Assembly: GCF_000767615.3 (NCBI RefSeq)
Contig: NZ_CP009553.3
Span: forward strand, 1,054,001 to 1,118,000
Length of the DNA stretch: 64,000 nucleotides
Direction of reading: 5' to 3'
From: Pandoraea pnomenusa
GTDB taxonomy: Bacteria; Pseudomonadota; Gammaproteobacteria; Burkholderiales; Burkholderiaceae
Each line of letters starts with the position of its first letter. Position 1 is the stretch's first letter. Positions 7,582-16,276 of this stretch are shown here, piece after piece. Made by a program: the position numbers and the translations under genes. Under the pieces are notes generated by a model that worked only from the letters and a program-made list of their open reading frames with translations, did no database searches and was not told the origin of the DNA.

Positions 7582-7995
7582 TCAAGCCACCTTTGCACGC
7601 GGATCGTCGATGAATTGCTGCGAGATTTCGTATCGGACGCCCTGGCGATCCTGTATTCGCACGTGCTTCACCACCAACGCCAACGCAGTGAGGAAGGTGT
7701 CGGCGCGCCCGTGCCGCTCGTATGCCGCCTGATCGACCCAGCCCTCGACCAGATGAAAGAGGTTGGGGTCCGTAAGATCAGCCGCAAATGCGTAGTAGAC
7801 GCATCCCGGCATCCGCCTTGCGGCCGTCATTTCCGGAATGACGACGTCGATGAAGGTCTGCCGATCCGAAGGATGCACGCGGTAGTAAGCGGTGACGACA
7901 ATGCCTGTCGAGACGTTCTTGTCATGATCCGCCGGCGATCGCCCGTGGTCGGGAAACTGCGCGCTGTAATCGCCGGGAATGGTAGATGGGTGCAT
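7582..7995 (-). CDS. Antibiotic biosynthesis monooxygenase (ABM) domain protein, putative quinol monooxygenase
   Basis: About 137 residues. After a 30-residue leader, the ABM dimeric ferredoxin-like barrel begins with GIVVTAYYRVHPSDRQTF. It continues with the conserved central stretch EMTAARRMPGCVYYAFAADLTDPNLFHLVEGW and ends with a His-containing helix (VKHVR). Family members include YgiN-like quinol monooxygenases and cofactor-free oxygenases; many act on aromatic or quinone substrates. I chose the ATG at 7995; longer starts add non-family residues. It is followed on the same strand by nothing nearby, and an NTF2-like protein lies 60 bp upstream in the same direction, so the two are probably co-transcribed. 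Confidence 0.82.
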   Translation of the reverse strand: MHPSTIPGDYSAQFPDHGRSPADHDKNVSTGIVVTAYYRVHPSDRQTFIDVVIPEMTAARRMPGCVYYAFAADLTDPNLFHLVEGWVDQAAYERHGRADTFLTALALVVKHVRIQDRQGVRYEISQQFIDDPRAKVA

Positions 7996-8057
7996 GTTGG
8001 GCTCCGATGAAGTCGACCGGGTTGGGCTTCGCTGGGCGGGCGCGAGCAAGACGACGC

Positions 8058-8453
8058 TCAGGCGGGCGAGAACGCCGTTGCCGCAGCGACGGTGTCGAGC
8101 GCTTCGCGAAGCAGTGCAATCTTTCCGTCTCGCGCGACAAGTCGTCCCGCGTACATCTGGCGGTAGATTTTTCCCGTCGACGGAACCAGAGCTTCGACTT
8201 CGTACTCGGCAAACACCTGCTCAGGTGTCTCGATCAGAAAGCGTGCGTTGTGAAATCGGAAGTCGGGCACCTTCGTAAGCAACGACGCGATGAAACGCTC
8301 GATCGCTTCAGTACCCCGGGCATGCGCATCGATGCCGAGCGATTTCAAATATGGCAACTCCAGTACGCCGTCATCGGCGAACAGCGCAGCGGCCTTACGT
8401 GGATCACGAATGGCCTGGAGGTAGTCGGTAAGCAGTTGGGTAGCGTTTTTCAT
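8058..8453 (-). CDS. Nuclear transport factor 2-like / SnoaL-like domain protein
   Basis: A 131-residue single-domain protein of the NTF2-like alpha+beta barrel fold. It has the usual N-terminal helix (YLQAIRDPRKAAALFADDGVLELPYL), the middle element GTEAIERFIASLL, and strands ending GKIYRQMYAGRLVARDGKIALLREALD. Such proteins may be isomerases, cyclases or ligand carriers; no catalytic dyad can be assigned. The start at 8453 is the second of two close ATGs and fits the family better than a start five codons earlier. It probably forms a two-gene unit with the downstream ABM monooxygenase. A LysR gene on the same strand begins about 1 kb upstream. Confidence 0.8.
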   Translation of the reverse strand: MKNATQLLTDYLQAIRDPRKAAALFADDGVLELPYLKSLGIDAHARGTEAIERFIASLLTKVPDFRFHNARFLIETPEQVFAEYEVEALVPSTGKIYRQMYAGRLVARDGKIALLREALDTVAAATAFSPA

Positions 8454-8603
8454 GATGAATCCGATCAAGTATCAAAGCGTGTTCAAGGACGACTGTGAAG
8501 TCCATGGCGTCCAGAATAGATACCTGACATGATTCTCGAAATAGAAAAGATTGAAATTTATTGTTGCGTTATTGAAATGATCGCTCTCGGGCGCATCCGG
8601 CAA

Positions 8604-9521
8604 TCACTTCGGCCATCGCCAGGTCGGTTCGCTCAGGTGTTCGGCAAAGTAGTCCGACAAAGCGCTCACCTTGGCCGGGCGCGCGCGCGCCGACGGTGTG
8701 ACGAAATACAGCCCGCCTTTCGTCAACGACCAGTCGGTCAGAATCGCTTCGAGCCGGCCATCGCTCAGATACTCCGCCGCGATGAATTCCGGCAACTCGG
8801 CAATCGCCAGACCTTCGAGCAGCATCGGTAACAAGGCATCGGAATTCGTCACGCGCAGCGGGCCGTTCGGCAGCACAGGTTCCTCGTCGCCGGCGTCGTT
8901 GACGAAGCGCCATACATCGCTGCGCGCGCGATAGGCATAAGACATGCAAGGCCGGTCCACCAGCTCGCGCGGATGCATGGGTCGTCCCTCGCGGGCTAGA
9001 TAGCCGGGCGAGGCGACCACATATTGCGTGACCGCGCACAGACGCCGCGCCACCAGCGACGAATCGGGTAAAGCGGCGATGCGCAGTGCCGCATCGAACC
9101 CGTCGGCCACCAGATCGACGGTCGAGTCGGCCAGATGCAGATCGACCTGCACGTCCGGGTAACGGCGGAAGAACTCTGGCATCAGCGGCGCGACCCAGCG
9201 CAGCCCGAACGACATCGGCACCGCAAGTCGCACGAGCCCGCGCGGCTGCACCGACAACTCGCGTGCCGCACCCTCGGCAGCCTCGGCCTGCCGATAGATC
9301 TCTCCCGCCTTCTCGCATAGCGTCCGGCCAAACTCGGTCAACGCGAGCTGGCGCGATGTGCGATTGAGCAACCGCGCACCCAAACGCTCCTCCAGACGCG
9401 CAACGCCGCGCGACACCGTGGCGACCGACACCCCCATCTCGCGTGCCGCAGCCGCGAACGAGCCTTCCTCGGCCACCTTGGCGAACATCGCGAGTCCTTC
9501 GAAATCAGGCAGCTTCGACAT
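8604..9521 (-). CDS. LysR family transcriptional regulator
   Basis: A 305-residue LysR regulator. The N-terminal winged helix-turn-helix (residues 5-65: FEGLAMFAKVAEEGSFAAAAREMG, then VSVATVSRGVARLEERLG) is joined to a periplasmic-binding-like effector domain from about residue 90. The start is the ATG at 9521. It is divergent from a short-chain dehydrogenase at 9688, and LysR proteins usually control the divergent neighbour. The 166-bp gap contains TTGCAA twice and a perfect palindrome. The inducer is unknown. Confidence 0.9.
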   Translation of the reverse strand: MSKLPDFEGLAMFAKVAEEGSFAAAAREMGVSVATVSRGVARLEERLGARLLNRTSRQLALTEFGRTLCEKAGEIYRQAEAAEGAARELSVQPRGLVRLAVPMSFGLRWVAPLMPEFFRRYPDVQVDLHLADSTVDLVADGFDAALRIAALPDSSLVARRLCAVTQYVVASPGYLAREGRPMHPRELVDRPCMSYAYRARSDVWRFVNDAGDEEPVLPNGPLRVTNSDALLPMLLEGLAIAELPEFIAAEYLSDGRLEAILTDWSLTKGGLYFVTPSARARPAKVSALSDYFAEHLSEPTWRWPK

Positions 9522-9540
9522 GATCACTCTTCATTTCAAA

Positions 9541-9579
9541 TTTGCAACGTTGATTTGCAATTGATTCTATTTCGAAATC
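9541..9579. promoter_or_regulatory. Candidate LysR binding region: TTGCAA direct repeats and ATTTCGAAAT palindrome
   Basis: TTGCAA occurs at 9542-9547 and 9555-9560, followed by the perfect palindrome ATTTCGAAAT at 9569-9578. All lie in the divergent gap between the LysR gene and the dehydrogenase it probably controls. Assignment is by position only. Confidence 0.35.
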
Positions 9580-9687
9580 ATCGGTCCGTCGATATTCTTC
9601 ACACATCGCAGCACACAACTCGCCGCGAACGCCGAAACCCGAAACCCGGCGCAACCATCGACATCACCGAAACGAAGGAGTTACACC

Positions 9688-10452
9688 ATGGCACGCAAGC
9701 TCGAAAACAAAATCGCACTCGTCACCGGCGCCACCAGCGGTATCGGTCTCGCCACCGCCCAGCGCTTTGCCGCCGAAGGCGCGCACGTTTATCTGACCGG
9801 TCGCCGTCAGGCCGAACTCGACGCGGCCGTCGCATCGATTCGCGACGCCGGCGGCGCGGCCACCGGCCTGCGCATCGATTCGACGAAGCTCGACGAACTC
9901 GATGCGCTCTACGCGCAAATCGCCAAAGCCCACGGGCGTCTCGACGTGCTGTTCGCCAATGCCGGCGGCGGCTCGATGCTCGCCTTCGGCGACATTACCG
10001 AAGCGCACTACGACGAAACGTTCGATCGCAACGTGAAGGCCGTGCTGTTCACGGTACAGAAGGCGCTGCCGCTGCTGGCGGACGGCGCGTCGGTGATCCT
10101 GGCCGGCTCCACGGCCGGCAGCTCCGGCACGGCGGCGTTCAGCGTGTACTCGGCGTCGAAGGCGGCAGTGCGCGCATTTGCCCGCAACTGGATTCTCGAC
10201 CTGAAGCCGCGTCACATCCGCGTGAACACGATCAGCCCGGGGGCGACCCGCACGCCCGGCCTGCTGGATCTGGCCGGTGACGACGCCGCACAACGCCAGG
10301 GGCTGGCCGATTACCTCGCCGCGCAGATCCCGCTGGGACGCCTGGGCGAGCCCACGGAAATTGCCAGCGCGGCCCTGTTCCTCGCCTCCGACGACGCCAG
10401 CTTCGTCAACGGCGCCGAGTTGTTCGTCGACGGCGGCCAACAACAGATCTGA
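9688..10452 (+). CDS. Short-chain dehydrogenase/reductase (classical SDR)
   Basis: A 254-residue classical SDR. It has the NAD(P)-binding motif TGATSGIG near residues 13-20, NAG in FANAGGG near 90, a Ser in the ILAGSTAGS segment and the YSASK catalytic Tyr/Lys motif near 153-157. It ends with the usual [12 protein letters not shown]. It oxidises or reduces an alcohol/carbonyl pair; the Arg after the third beta strand (GRRQAEL) suggests NADPH. The AAGGAG ribosome site sits 8 nt before the ATG. It is divergent from a LysR regulator, and a pirin gene begins about 80 nt downstream, so the three may form a small detoxification module. Confidence 0.9.
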   Translation: MARKLENKIALVTGATSGIGLATAQRFAAEGAHVYLTGRRQAELDAAVASIRDAGGAATGLRIDSTKLDELDALYAQIAKAHGRLDVLFANAGGGSMLAFGDITEAHYDETFDRNVKAVLFTVQKALPLLADGASVILAGSTAGSSGTAAFSVYSASKAAVRAFARNWILDLKPRHIRVNTISPGATRTPGLLDLAGDDAAQRQGLADYLAAQIPLGRLGEPTEIASAALFLASDDASFVNGAELFVDGGQQQI

Positions 10453-10530
10453 ACGGGATGAGCGCCGAGCCCGGTGGCCGACTGCGCACGACGCGTGGTG
10501 GCGCAACCGGGCGGCGCCAGAGGACGCATC

Positions 10531-11247
10531 ATGATCGAACATCGCCCGTTTGCGACGTTGTCCACGCTCTCGCGTGATTGGCTCAAGGCCCGACTGCACT
10601 TCCGCGTGGGCAATTCCGGTCACCCGAAACATTGCGCCCCGGCGCCGTTGTTGGTGTGGAACGACGACGAAGTGGCGCCGCGCTCAGGCTTCGGGCTGCA
10701 TTCGCATCGCGACATGGAAATCGTCACGTGGGTGCGCTCGGGTGCCATCACGCACGAAGACGATGCGGGCAATCGTGCGCGTCTGGTTGCCGGCAGCGTG
10801 CAGGCCATGCACGCGGGCACGGGCATTCACCACGCCGAGCGCAATGAGGAGGCGGTACCGGCGCGGATGTTTCAAATCTGGCTGCGGCCCCGTGCGCCCG
10901 GCGGCACGCCGAGCTGGACGATGCGGAGCTGCTGCCCGGGGCGGCGTGACGGACGCTTCGTGACGCTCGCTAGCGGCGATCCTGCCGATGTGCGGGCAGG
11001 GGCGTTACCGATCGACGCCGACGCGCGCGTGAGGATTGCCACCCTGCGCGAAGGGGCATCGATTCGCGTGGCCCTGGCGTCGCCTCATGCGGCGTACTTC
11101 GTGCCCGATCACGGCGGAATCGACCTCGCGGGGGTACGGCTCGATGCACGCGACGGTGCGCTGGCGATGGACGAAGACAACTTGTCGCTCACCGCATTGA
11201 GCGACACGGACGTTCTGATGGTCGAGTTGTTGGGCGGCAGCGCGTGA
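10531..11247 (+). CDS. Pirin family protein
   Basis: A 238-residue bicupin. It has the pirin N-domain signatures ARLHFRVGNSGHP-type opening, GFGLHSHRDMEIVTWV (metal-binding His pair and Glu) and MHAGTGIHHAERNEE. The N-terminal cupin metal site (two His, His, Glu) looks intact. Pirins bind Fe and some have quercetinase activity; others act as redox-sensitive cofactors. The C-terminal half is shorter than in canonical YhhW-like proteins but typical of the YhaK/YhhW group. The ATG at 10531 follows AGAGGA. It lies in the same direction and shortly after the SDR, with no terminator between them. Confidence 0.85.
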   Translation: MIEHRPFATLSTLSRDWLKARLHFRVGNSGHPKHCAPAPLLVWNDDEVAPRSGFGLHSHRDMEIVTWVRSGAITHEDDAGNRARLVAGSVQAMHAGTGIHHAERNEEAVPARMFQIWLRPRAPGGTPSWTMRSCCPGRRDGRFVTLASGDPADVRAGALPIDADARVRIATLREGASIRVALASPHAAYFVPDHGGIDLAGVRLDARDGALAMDEDNLSLTALSDTDVLMVELLGGSA

Positions 11248-11371
11248 CGCGCGATCATCCCCGCAAGTGATCGCCTTCCCCCGGCGCGTTTCCCGCCATT
11301 CGGCCACTCCGGCAGGAGGCTTGACCGATGCGACGTCGTGCCGACGAACGCGAGGCACGTCGGCGTTTGCG

Positions 11372-12295
11372 CTATTTCGCGCCCCGAGGCTTGAGCACCG
11401 ACGCCATGTATTGCGTCGCGAAGTCGACAAACGCCCTCACTCGCATCGGCATCGCGCGTTGCGCGGGATAGACGATGTGCGCTTCGAGCGGCGTCGCGTG
11501 CCATTTGGGCAGCACCCGCGCGACGCTTCCCGACTGCAAGTCTTCTTCCACGAGCCACTCGGGCAGCACCGCGACGCCGAGCCCCATTCGCACCGCTTCG
11601 CGAATGCTGGCACTGCCCTCCGTGACGAACAATGGCTCCATTTCGAGAGTACGACTCACAGACCCCGAGTGCAGCGCGACCTGCCTTGGCCCCCCGAACT
11701 GACTCCCTGACAACCCGATCCACGGAAGCCTGACCAACGCATCAGGATGGCCCACCTTTGCATGGTCCTTGAGGAGCGACGGTGACGCGACGACGAATCG
11801 CCGGATCTCGCCCAGCGAGCGCGCCACGACCCGATCGTCGGTCAACGTGCCGGCAAGAATGCCTGCGTCGCATCCCTCTTCGATCATGTGCAAGGGCCGG
11901 TTCGTGTACCCCAGTTCGATGCGTACCGCCGGGTTGGCCTGAAGGAAGCTGCTGATCAGGCGGCTTACCACCGACTGACCGAAGTCGATGGTGGAGAAGA
12001 CGCGAATCCGTCCGCTCAATGTGGTCTCACTCGTGTGCAACCGGGCCTCGAATTCCTCGGCCATCGAGAGTAACGCGCGAGCGTCGGCAAGGATTTGCTG
12101 ACCCGTGTCGGTCAGACTCATGCGGTGCGTGTCGCGGCGCAGAAGCTCGGCGCCGGCCGCGGTCTCGAGCGCCCGCAACTGGCGGCTCAGCGTGGGCTGG
12201 CTCACCCGCAGCCGACGGGCGGCCGAAGAAATGCTGCCACTGTCGACGATGGCGACAAAGGCGCGAAGAAGGTCGAGATTGTCGAAGATGCTCAT
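11372..12295 (-). CDS. LysR family transcriptional regulator
   Basis: A 307-residue LysR protein. The N-terminal winged helix-turn-helix (residues 5-65) contains AFVAIVDSGSISSAARRL and RVSQPTLSRQLRALE. An effector-binding domain (about 95-295) follows. The ATG at 12295 matches the family start. It is divergent from an SDR / SDR / aldo-keto reductase series beginning at 12407, and is the likely regulator of that operon. The 111-bp gap contains an ATAA / TTAT dyad around a LysR-type interval. This is the second LysR-SDR divergent pair within 4 kb. Confidence 0.9.
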   Translation of the reverse strand: MSIFDNLDLLRAFVAIVDSGSISSAARRLRVSQPTLSRQLRALETAAGAELLRRDTHRMSLTDTGQQILADARALLSMAEEFEARLHTSETTLSGRIRVFSTIDFGQSVVSRLISSFLQANPAVRIELGYTNRPLHMIEEGCDAGILAGTLTDDRVVARSLGEIRRFVVASPSLLKDHAKVGHPDALVRLPWIGLSGSQFGGPRQVALHSGSVSRTLEMEPLFVTEGSASIREAVRMGLGVAVLPEWLVEEDLQSGSVARVLPKWHATPLEAHIVYPAQRAMPMRVRAFVDFATQYMASVLKPRGAK

Positions 12296-12304
12296 ACAAA
12301 AAAA

Positions 12305-12330
12305 GCATAACCGATATTTGGATTATTCGG
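12305..12330. promoter_or_regulatory. Candidate LysR operator dyad
   Basis: ATAA at 12307-12310 and TTAT at 12323-12326 form an inverted repeat around 12 bases in the divergent gap. This resembles the spaced dyad of LysR recognition boxes. It lies only about 15 bp from the LysR start, consistent with autoregulation. Confidence 0.35.
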
Positions 12331-12406
12331 CTACCGTTTAACCAGGTGTCCCGCGAGAATTCACTCATCGCAGTCAACCCACGATGTTTTCTCAAGGAGA
12401 TTTGCC

Positions 12407-13168
12407 ATGAACACCCAAGCCCACAACACGGAATTTGCCAAGGTCGCGATCGTCACGGGCGCCTCCCGCGGTATTGGCGCCGCCATTGCGCGGCGCCTCG
12501 CGGCGGACGGCATTGCGGTCGTCGTGAACTACGCCGGACGCGAAGCCGATGCCTTGCGCGTGGTGCAATCGATCCAGGCGGCGGGCGGTCGTGCGGCGGC
12601 GGTGCGCGCCGATGTGACGGTTCCTGCGCAGGTGGCGGCGATGTTCGATACGGCCGTCACGATGTTCGGCGGAGTCGACATTCTTGTGAACAACGCCGGG
12701 ATCATGCAGCCCGGGCTGGTCGCACTCGTCGACACCGACGACGCCCTGTTCGATCGTCTGGTTGGCATCAACCTGAAGGGCACCTTCAACACGTTGCGCG
12801 CCGCGGCCAGGAAGATGCGTCCGGGCGGTCGCATCGTCAATTTCTCGAGCAGCATGAACGGCCTCTCGCAGCCCGGTTACTCGGTCTATGCGGCAACGAA
12901 GGCCGCTGTCGAGACGATGACCAACATCTTCGCCAAGGAGCTGCGCGGCCGGAACATCGCCGTCAACGCCGTGGCGCCGGGCCCGACGGCCACGGAACTC
13001 TTCCTCAAGGACAAGACGCCGGAGCAGATCGACCGCATCGCCAAGGCGCCGCCGATGGAGCGCCTCGGCGAGCCGGAAGACATCTCCGAGGTGGTCGCCT
13101 TCCTCGTGAGCAAGGCGGCGAGCTGGATCGACGGCCAGACCATTCGTGTCAACGGCGGCATCATCTGA
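12407..13168 (+). CDS. Short-chain dehydrogenase/reductase
   Basis: A 253-residue classical SDR of the 3-oxoacyl-ACP-reductase-like type. It has TGASRGIGAA near residue 18 (NADPH-type, Arg after Ser), NNAG near 97, the Ser of NFSSSMNG and the YAATK active-site pair near 160-164. The C-terminus is WIDGQTIRVNGG. The start follows a strong AAGGAG site. It is first of a probable three-gene operon with another SDR 35 bp downstream and an aldo/keto reductase; all three use NAD(P)H on carbonyls, suggesting detoxification of aldehydes or ketones. The specific substrate is not visible. Confidence 0.9.
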   Translation: MNTQAHNTEFAKVAIVTGASRGIGAAIARRLAADGIAVVVNYAGREADALRVVQSIQAAGGRAAAVRADVTVPAQVAAMFDTAVTMFGGVDILVNNAGIMQPGLVALVDTDDALFDRLVGINLKGTFNTLRAAARKMRPGGRIVNFSSSMNGLSQPGYSVYAATKAAVETMTNIFAKELRGRNIAVNAVAPGPTATELFLKDKTPEQIDRIAKAPPMERLGEPEDISEVVAFLVSKAASWIDGQTIRVNGGII

Positions 13169-13203
13169 ACCCGGTCACGGCAATCACGAACAAGGAGATC
13201 CAA

Positions 13204-14100
13204 ATGAAGCAAGTGATCGTAGTGACCGGTGCTTCGAGCGGCTTCGGCCGCCTGACGGCGGAAGCGCTCGCGCAGGCGGGCCACACGGTGTATGCAAGCA
13301 TGCGCGCGACCGAGGGCCGGAATGCGGCAGTTGTGGCATCGATGGCGGAATTCGCCGGCACCCACGGCTTGGACCTTCGTACCGTCGAGCTCGACGTGGC
13401 ATCGCAAGTCTCGGTCGACCAGGGCATCGGGCAAATCGTCGAGCAAGCGGGGCGCATCGACGTCGTCGTCCATAACGCCGGCCATATGGCCTTCGGTCCG
13501 GCCGAAGCCTTCCTGCCGGAGCAGTTCGCGCAGCTGTACGACACGAACGTCGTGGGCGCCCAACGCGTCAATCGGGCGGTGCTCCCACACATGCGAGCGC
13601 AAAAGCGCGGGCTCCTGCTGTGGGTGTCGAGCAGCAGCTCCGCCGGGGGAACGCCGCCCTACCTCGCGCCGTATTTCGCCGCGAAAGCGGCGATGGACTC
13701 GCTCGCCGTTCAATATGCGCGCGAACTCGCGGTGTGGGGCGTCGAGACATCGATCGTCGTGCCGGGCGCATTCACGTCGGGCACGAATCACTTCGCGCAC
13801 GCCGGTCGCCCCGACGATCAGGGCGTGCTGGACGAGTACGAAAGCGGTCCTTGCGCAGGATGGGGCGAGCGAATTCAGAACGCGTTCGCCGCCATCGTGC
13901 CGCCCGAGGCCGACGCAAGCGACGTCGCTAACGCTATCGCCAAGGTGGTCGACACGCCGTTCGGGCAGCGTCCGTTCCGGGTGCACATCGATCCGGCGCA
14001 GGACGGTGCGGATGTGGGTTTTGCTGTACTCGATCGTCTCAGGGCCGAAATGCTGCATCGCGTCGGCATGTCCGAATTGCTTCGCCCCCGGGTTTACTGA
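13204..14100 (+). CDS. Short-chain dehydrogenase/reductase (extended C-terminus)
   Basis: A 298-residue SDR with TGASSGFGR at residues 8-16, HNAGHMAFG near 90-98, Ser residues in WVSSSSSAGG and the YFAAK catalytic motif. The roughly 45-residue longer C-terminus after the fold resembles the retinol-dehydrogenase / ketoreductase-like SDRs. The ATG at 13204 follows AAGGAG; the same frame is open far upstream but overlaps the preceding SDR, so longer starts are rejected. It lies 35 bp after one SDR and 34 bp before an aldo/keto reductase, consistent with one operon. Confidence 0.9.
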   Translation: MKQVIVVTGASSGFGRLTAEALAQAGHTVYASMRATEGRNAAVVASMAEFAGTHGLDLRTVELDVASQVSVDQGIGQIVEQAGRIDVVVHNAGHMAFGPAEAFLPEQFAQLYDTNVVGAQRVNRAVLPHMRAQKRGLLLWVSSSSSAGGTPPYLAPYFAAKAAMDSLAVQYARELAVWGVETSIVVPGAFTSGTNHFAHAGRPDDQGVLDEYESGPCAGWGERIQNAFAAIVPPEADASDVANAIAKVVDTPFGQRPFRVHIDPAQDGADVGFAVLDRLRAEMLHRVGMSELLRPRVY

Positions 14101-14134
14101 CCCGAGGTCCAACGAAACGTCACGGAGAATTCTC

Positions 14135-15139
14135 ATGAAGATTCGACATCTCGGCCAGAAAGGTCCTGTCACGTCGGCCATCGGGCTGGGTTGCATGGGC
14201 ATGTCCGATTTGTACGGGCCGGCCGACCGTCGCGAAAGCATCGCGACCATCCACGCCGCGCTCGAAGCCGGCGTCACGCTCCTCGACACGGGCGATTTCT
14301 ACGGCATGGGGCACAACGAAATGCTTATCCGCGATGCCTTGTCGACGTTGCCGCCGTCACGCCGGGATACGGCCGTCATCAGTGTGAAGTTCGGTGCGTT
14401 GCGCGATCCCGCGAGCGGCTGGCATGGGTATGATGCCCGCCCGCAGGCCGTGCGGAATTTCGTCGCCTATTCGCTGCAACGGCTCGGTGTGGACCATATC
14501 GACATCTACCGTCCGGCACGACTGGACCCGGCGGTGCCGATCGAAGAGACCGTGGGGGCGATTGCCGATCTGGTCAAGGCGGGATATGTGCGCCACATCG
14601 GCTTGTCCGAGCTGAGCGCCGATTCGATCCGACGTGCGGCAAGCGTGCATCCGATCAGCGACCTGCAGATCGAATACTCGCTGATTTCCCGCGGCATCGA
14701 AGACGCCATCCTGCCTGTATGCCGCGAACTCGGCGTTGGCATCACGGCCTACGGCGTGCTCTCTCGCGGCCTGATCAGTGGTCATTGGCAAGCGGGCGCG
14801 AAGCCGAATGACTTCCGTGCCGCCAGCCCGCGCTTTCAGGGCGAGAATGTTGCGCACAACCTGGCGCTGGTCGACGCGCTTCGCTCGATGGCTGATCGCA
14901 AGGGGGTAACGGTTGCCCAGCTCGCCATTGGTTGGGTCGCGGCACAGGGCGCGGACATCGTGCCGCTCGTCGGCGCGCGCACGCGAGAGCGTCTCCATGA
15001 GGCGCTGGGCGCCGTCGGGCTCACGCTCGACGCGGCTGATCTTGCCGCCATCGAGCGGGCGATTCCCAAGGGCGCGGCGGCCGGGGGGCGGTACGCACCC
15101 GCGCTTCTGGCCGAACTCGATAGCGAACAACAACGCTGA
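14135..15139 (+). CDS. Aldo/keto reductase lacking the usual catalytic His
   Basis: A 334-residue (beta/alpha)8 aldo/keto reductase. It has the N-terminal LGLGCMGMS-type strand (IGLGCMGMS), the Asp/Tyr of LLDTGDFYGMGHNE and the Lys of SVKFG. The HRVDP segment that normally supplies the catalytic His reads PARLDP, so the His is replaced by Ala. The C-terminal cofactor segment (VPLVGARTRERL) is intact, indicating NADPH binding. I recall a natural subgroup with this change, so I do not read it as a broken gene. The ATG at 14135 follows ACGGAGAA. It is last in the SDR operon and followed by a terminator. Confidence 0.87.
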   Translation: MKIRHLGQKGPVTSAIGLGCMGMSDLYGPADRRESIATIHAALEAGVTLLDTGDFYGMGHNEMLIRDALSTLPPSRRDTAVISVKFGALRDPASGWHGYDARPQAVRNFVAYSLQRLGVDHIDIYRPARLDPAVPIEETVGAIADLVKAGYVRHIGLSELSADSIRRAASVHPISDLQIEYSLISRGIEDAILPVCRELGVGITAYGVLSRGLISGHWQAGAKPNDFRAASPRFQGENVAHNLALVDALRSMADRKGVTVAQLAIGWVAAQGADIVPLVGARTRERLHEALGAVGLTLDAADLAAIERAIPKGAAAGGRYAPALLAELDSEQQR

Positions 15140-15217
15140 CGGCGCGTCGCCGGTGTCGCGATATCGCTCGGAAGAAGCACGACGGCGCATGACGAAGCAA
15201 ACCGGGCAAAACGATCG

Positions 15218-15245
15218 ATGCCCCGACATCCCGGGGCATTTGTCT
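15218..15245 (+). terminator. Intrinsic terminator after the aldo/keto reductase
   Basis: ATGCCCCG pairs with CGGGGCAT around a short loop, followed by TTGTCTT. It lies about 80 bp after the reductase stop and could also serve the small minus-strand gene that ends at 15272. Confidence 0.6.
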
Positions 15246-15271
15246 TCGGTCCGGTGCGTTGCGTCGCCGGC

Positions 15272-15352
15272 TCACTGGAACATGGGGGAGGCGGCCGAGA
15301 GCAGTCCGAGTACGTACATGGCGCCTTCGGCGAGAACGGGAAGCAGCGGCAT
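15272..15352 (-). CDS. Possible 26-residue hydrophobic peptide
   Basis: A short frame beginning at ATG 15352, with a good ribosome site (AAGGAG) 8 nt upstream. It encodes a mostly hydrophobic peptide starting MPLLPVLAEGAMYVLGLL and ending SPMFQ. That would suit a single membrane segment. It lies in the 400-bp gap between the aldo/keto reductase and the cytochrome gene, with a bidirectional terminator beyond. I do not recognise it. The ribosome site is the main support; conservation would decide. Confidence 0.35.
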   Translation of the reverse strand: MPLLPVLAEGAMYVLGLLSAASPMFQ

Positions 15353-15554
15353 GGCGATTCTCCTTGAGTTCGGCTTTGCGCGTGATTGCGTGAGCCGTTG
15401 AACGCAGTATCGCGCTGATGCCTGCGCGCCGAAACTGCGATTTATACGACTCGGGAGATCGACCGGATGGGGGCTTTCGTGTCCCGACACGGTCGCCTGA
15501 AGACCGATACCACGATACGCTGTCGTCGTCGCGGGGTTTCGCCCCCGCGAAATA

Positions 15555-16004
15555 TCACTTGAACGTGCGCAGATAGGCAATGAGGTCGGCAACCTTGCGT
15601 TCGTTGCCGATGCCCCAAAAGCGCATCCTGGTCCCTGGCACGGTCTTGCCCGGGTTGGCGATGAATGCGGCGAGCGTCCTGTCATCCCACACGATCCCGG
15701 ACTGTTTCATCTCCTTCGAGTAGTCGAAGTCCGCCAGACTGCCGGCGCGCCGGTTGACCACGCCGTTGAGTTGCGGTCCGAACCCGGACGCCGCCATCGG
15801 TCCGATCGAATGGCACGACGCACACCGGGCACCGAACAGCGCCTTGCCCGCCTCGACGTCGCCGGCCGCTCGCGCAGTCGCCGGGATGACCGCGAGGGAC
15901 GCGAGGGCCGCGAGCGCGCCAGCCAGCATGCCGCAACCACGGCGAACACGCGTCAGACGGGGGCGCAGGCGCAGGGTCGGGAGTGCGGTTCGGGCGGTCA
16001 TCAT
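15555..16004 (-). CDS. Class I cytochrome c (c2/c550-like)
   Basis: About 149 residues: an Arg-rich start, a hydrophobic Sec signal with probable cleavage after ATARA near residue 46, then one haem-binding CASCH at 61-65. The axial Met lies in the PGTRMRFWG segment near 128-136 and a terminal helix ends DLIAYLRTFK. This is the mono-haem periplasmic electron carrier fold. No SoxA, oxidase or dehydrogenase gene is adjacent, so its partner is unknown. I favour the ATG pair at about 16004; a TTG at 16034 would lengthen the N-region by ten residues. No strong ribosome site is visible. Confidence 0.87.
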   Translation of the reverse strand: MMTARTALPTLRLRPRLTRVRRGCGMLAGALAALASLAVIPATARAAGDVEAGKALFGARCASCHSIGPMAASGFGPQLNGVVNRRAGSLADFDYSKEMKQSGIVWDDRTLAAFIANPGKTVPGTRMRFWGIGNERKVADLIAYLRTFK

Positions 16005-16169
16005 GAGGTGCGGAAAAAGCGGCGTGAAAGACAATCCGCTAAGTTACGCCTTTCCCGGTTGCGCGGCCAGCGAATCTCAATTCGCGCGGTGCGACATCCT
16101 GTCGCGACCGTCGATTGTCGCCGAGGCCGGACTCGCCTACCCACGCATCCCCCCGTCCGACCTGTCATG

Positions 16170-16206
16170 AAAAACGCCAGCGCGCCCTGGAGGCGTCGCT
16201 GGCGTT
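16170..16206 (-). terminator. Intrinsic terminator of the amino-acid ABC operon
   Basis: On the minus strand AACGCCAGCG pairs with CGCTGGCGTT around a GC-rich loop and is followed by TTT. It lies about 70 nt after the stop of the binding-protein gene. Confidence 0.7.
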
Positions 16207-16276
16207 GCGCGTCGAACATCGACGAGGTTCGATTCCGGTGGGCGCGGCCGGAATGGCGTGCCCTCGGATCATTCGA

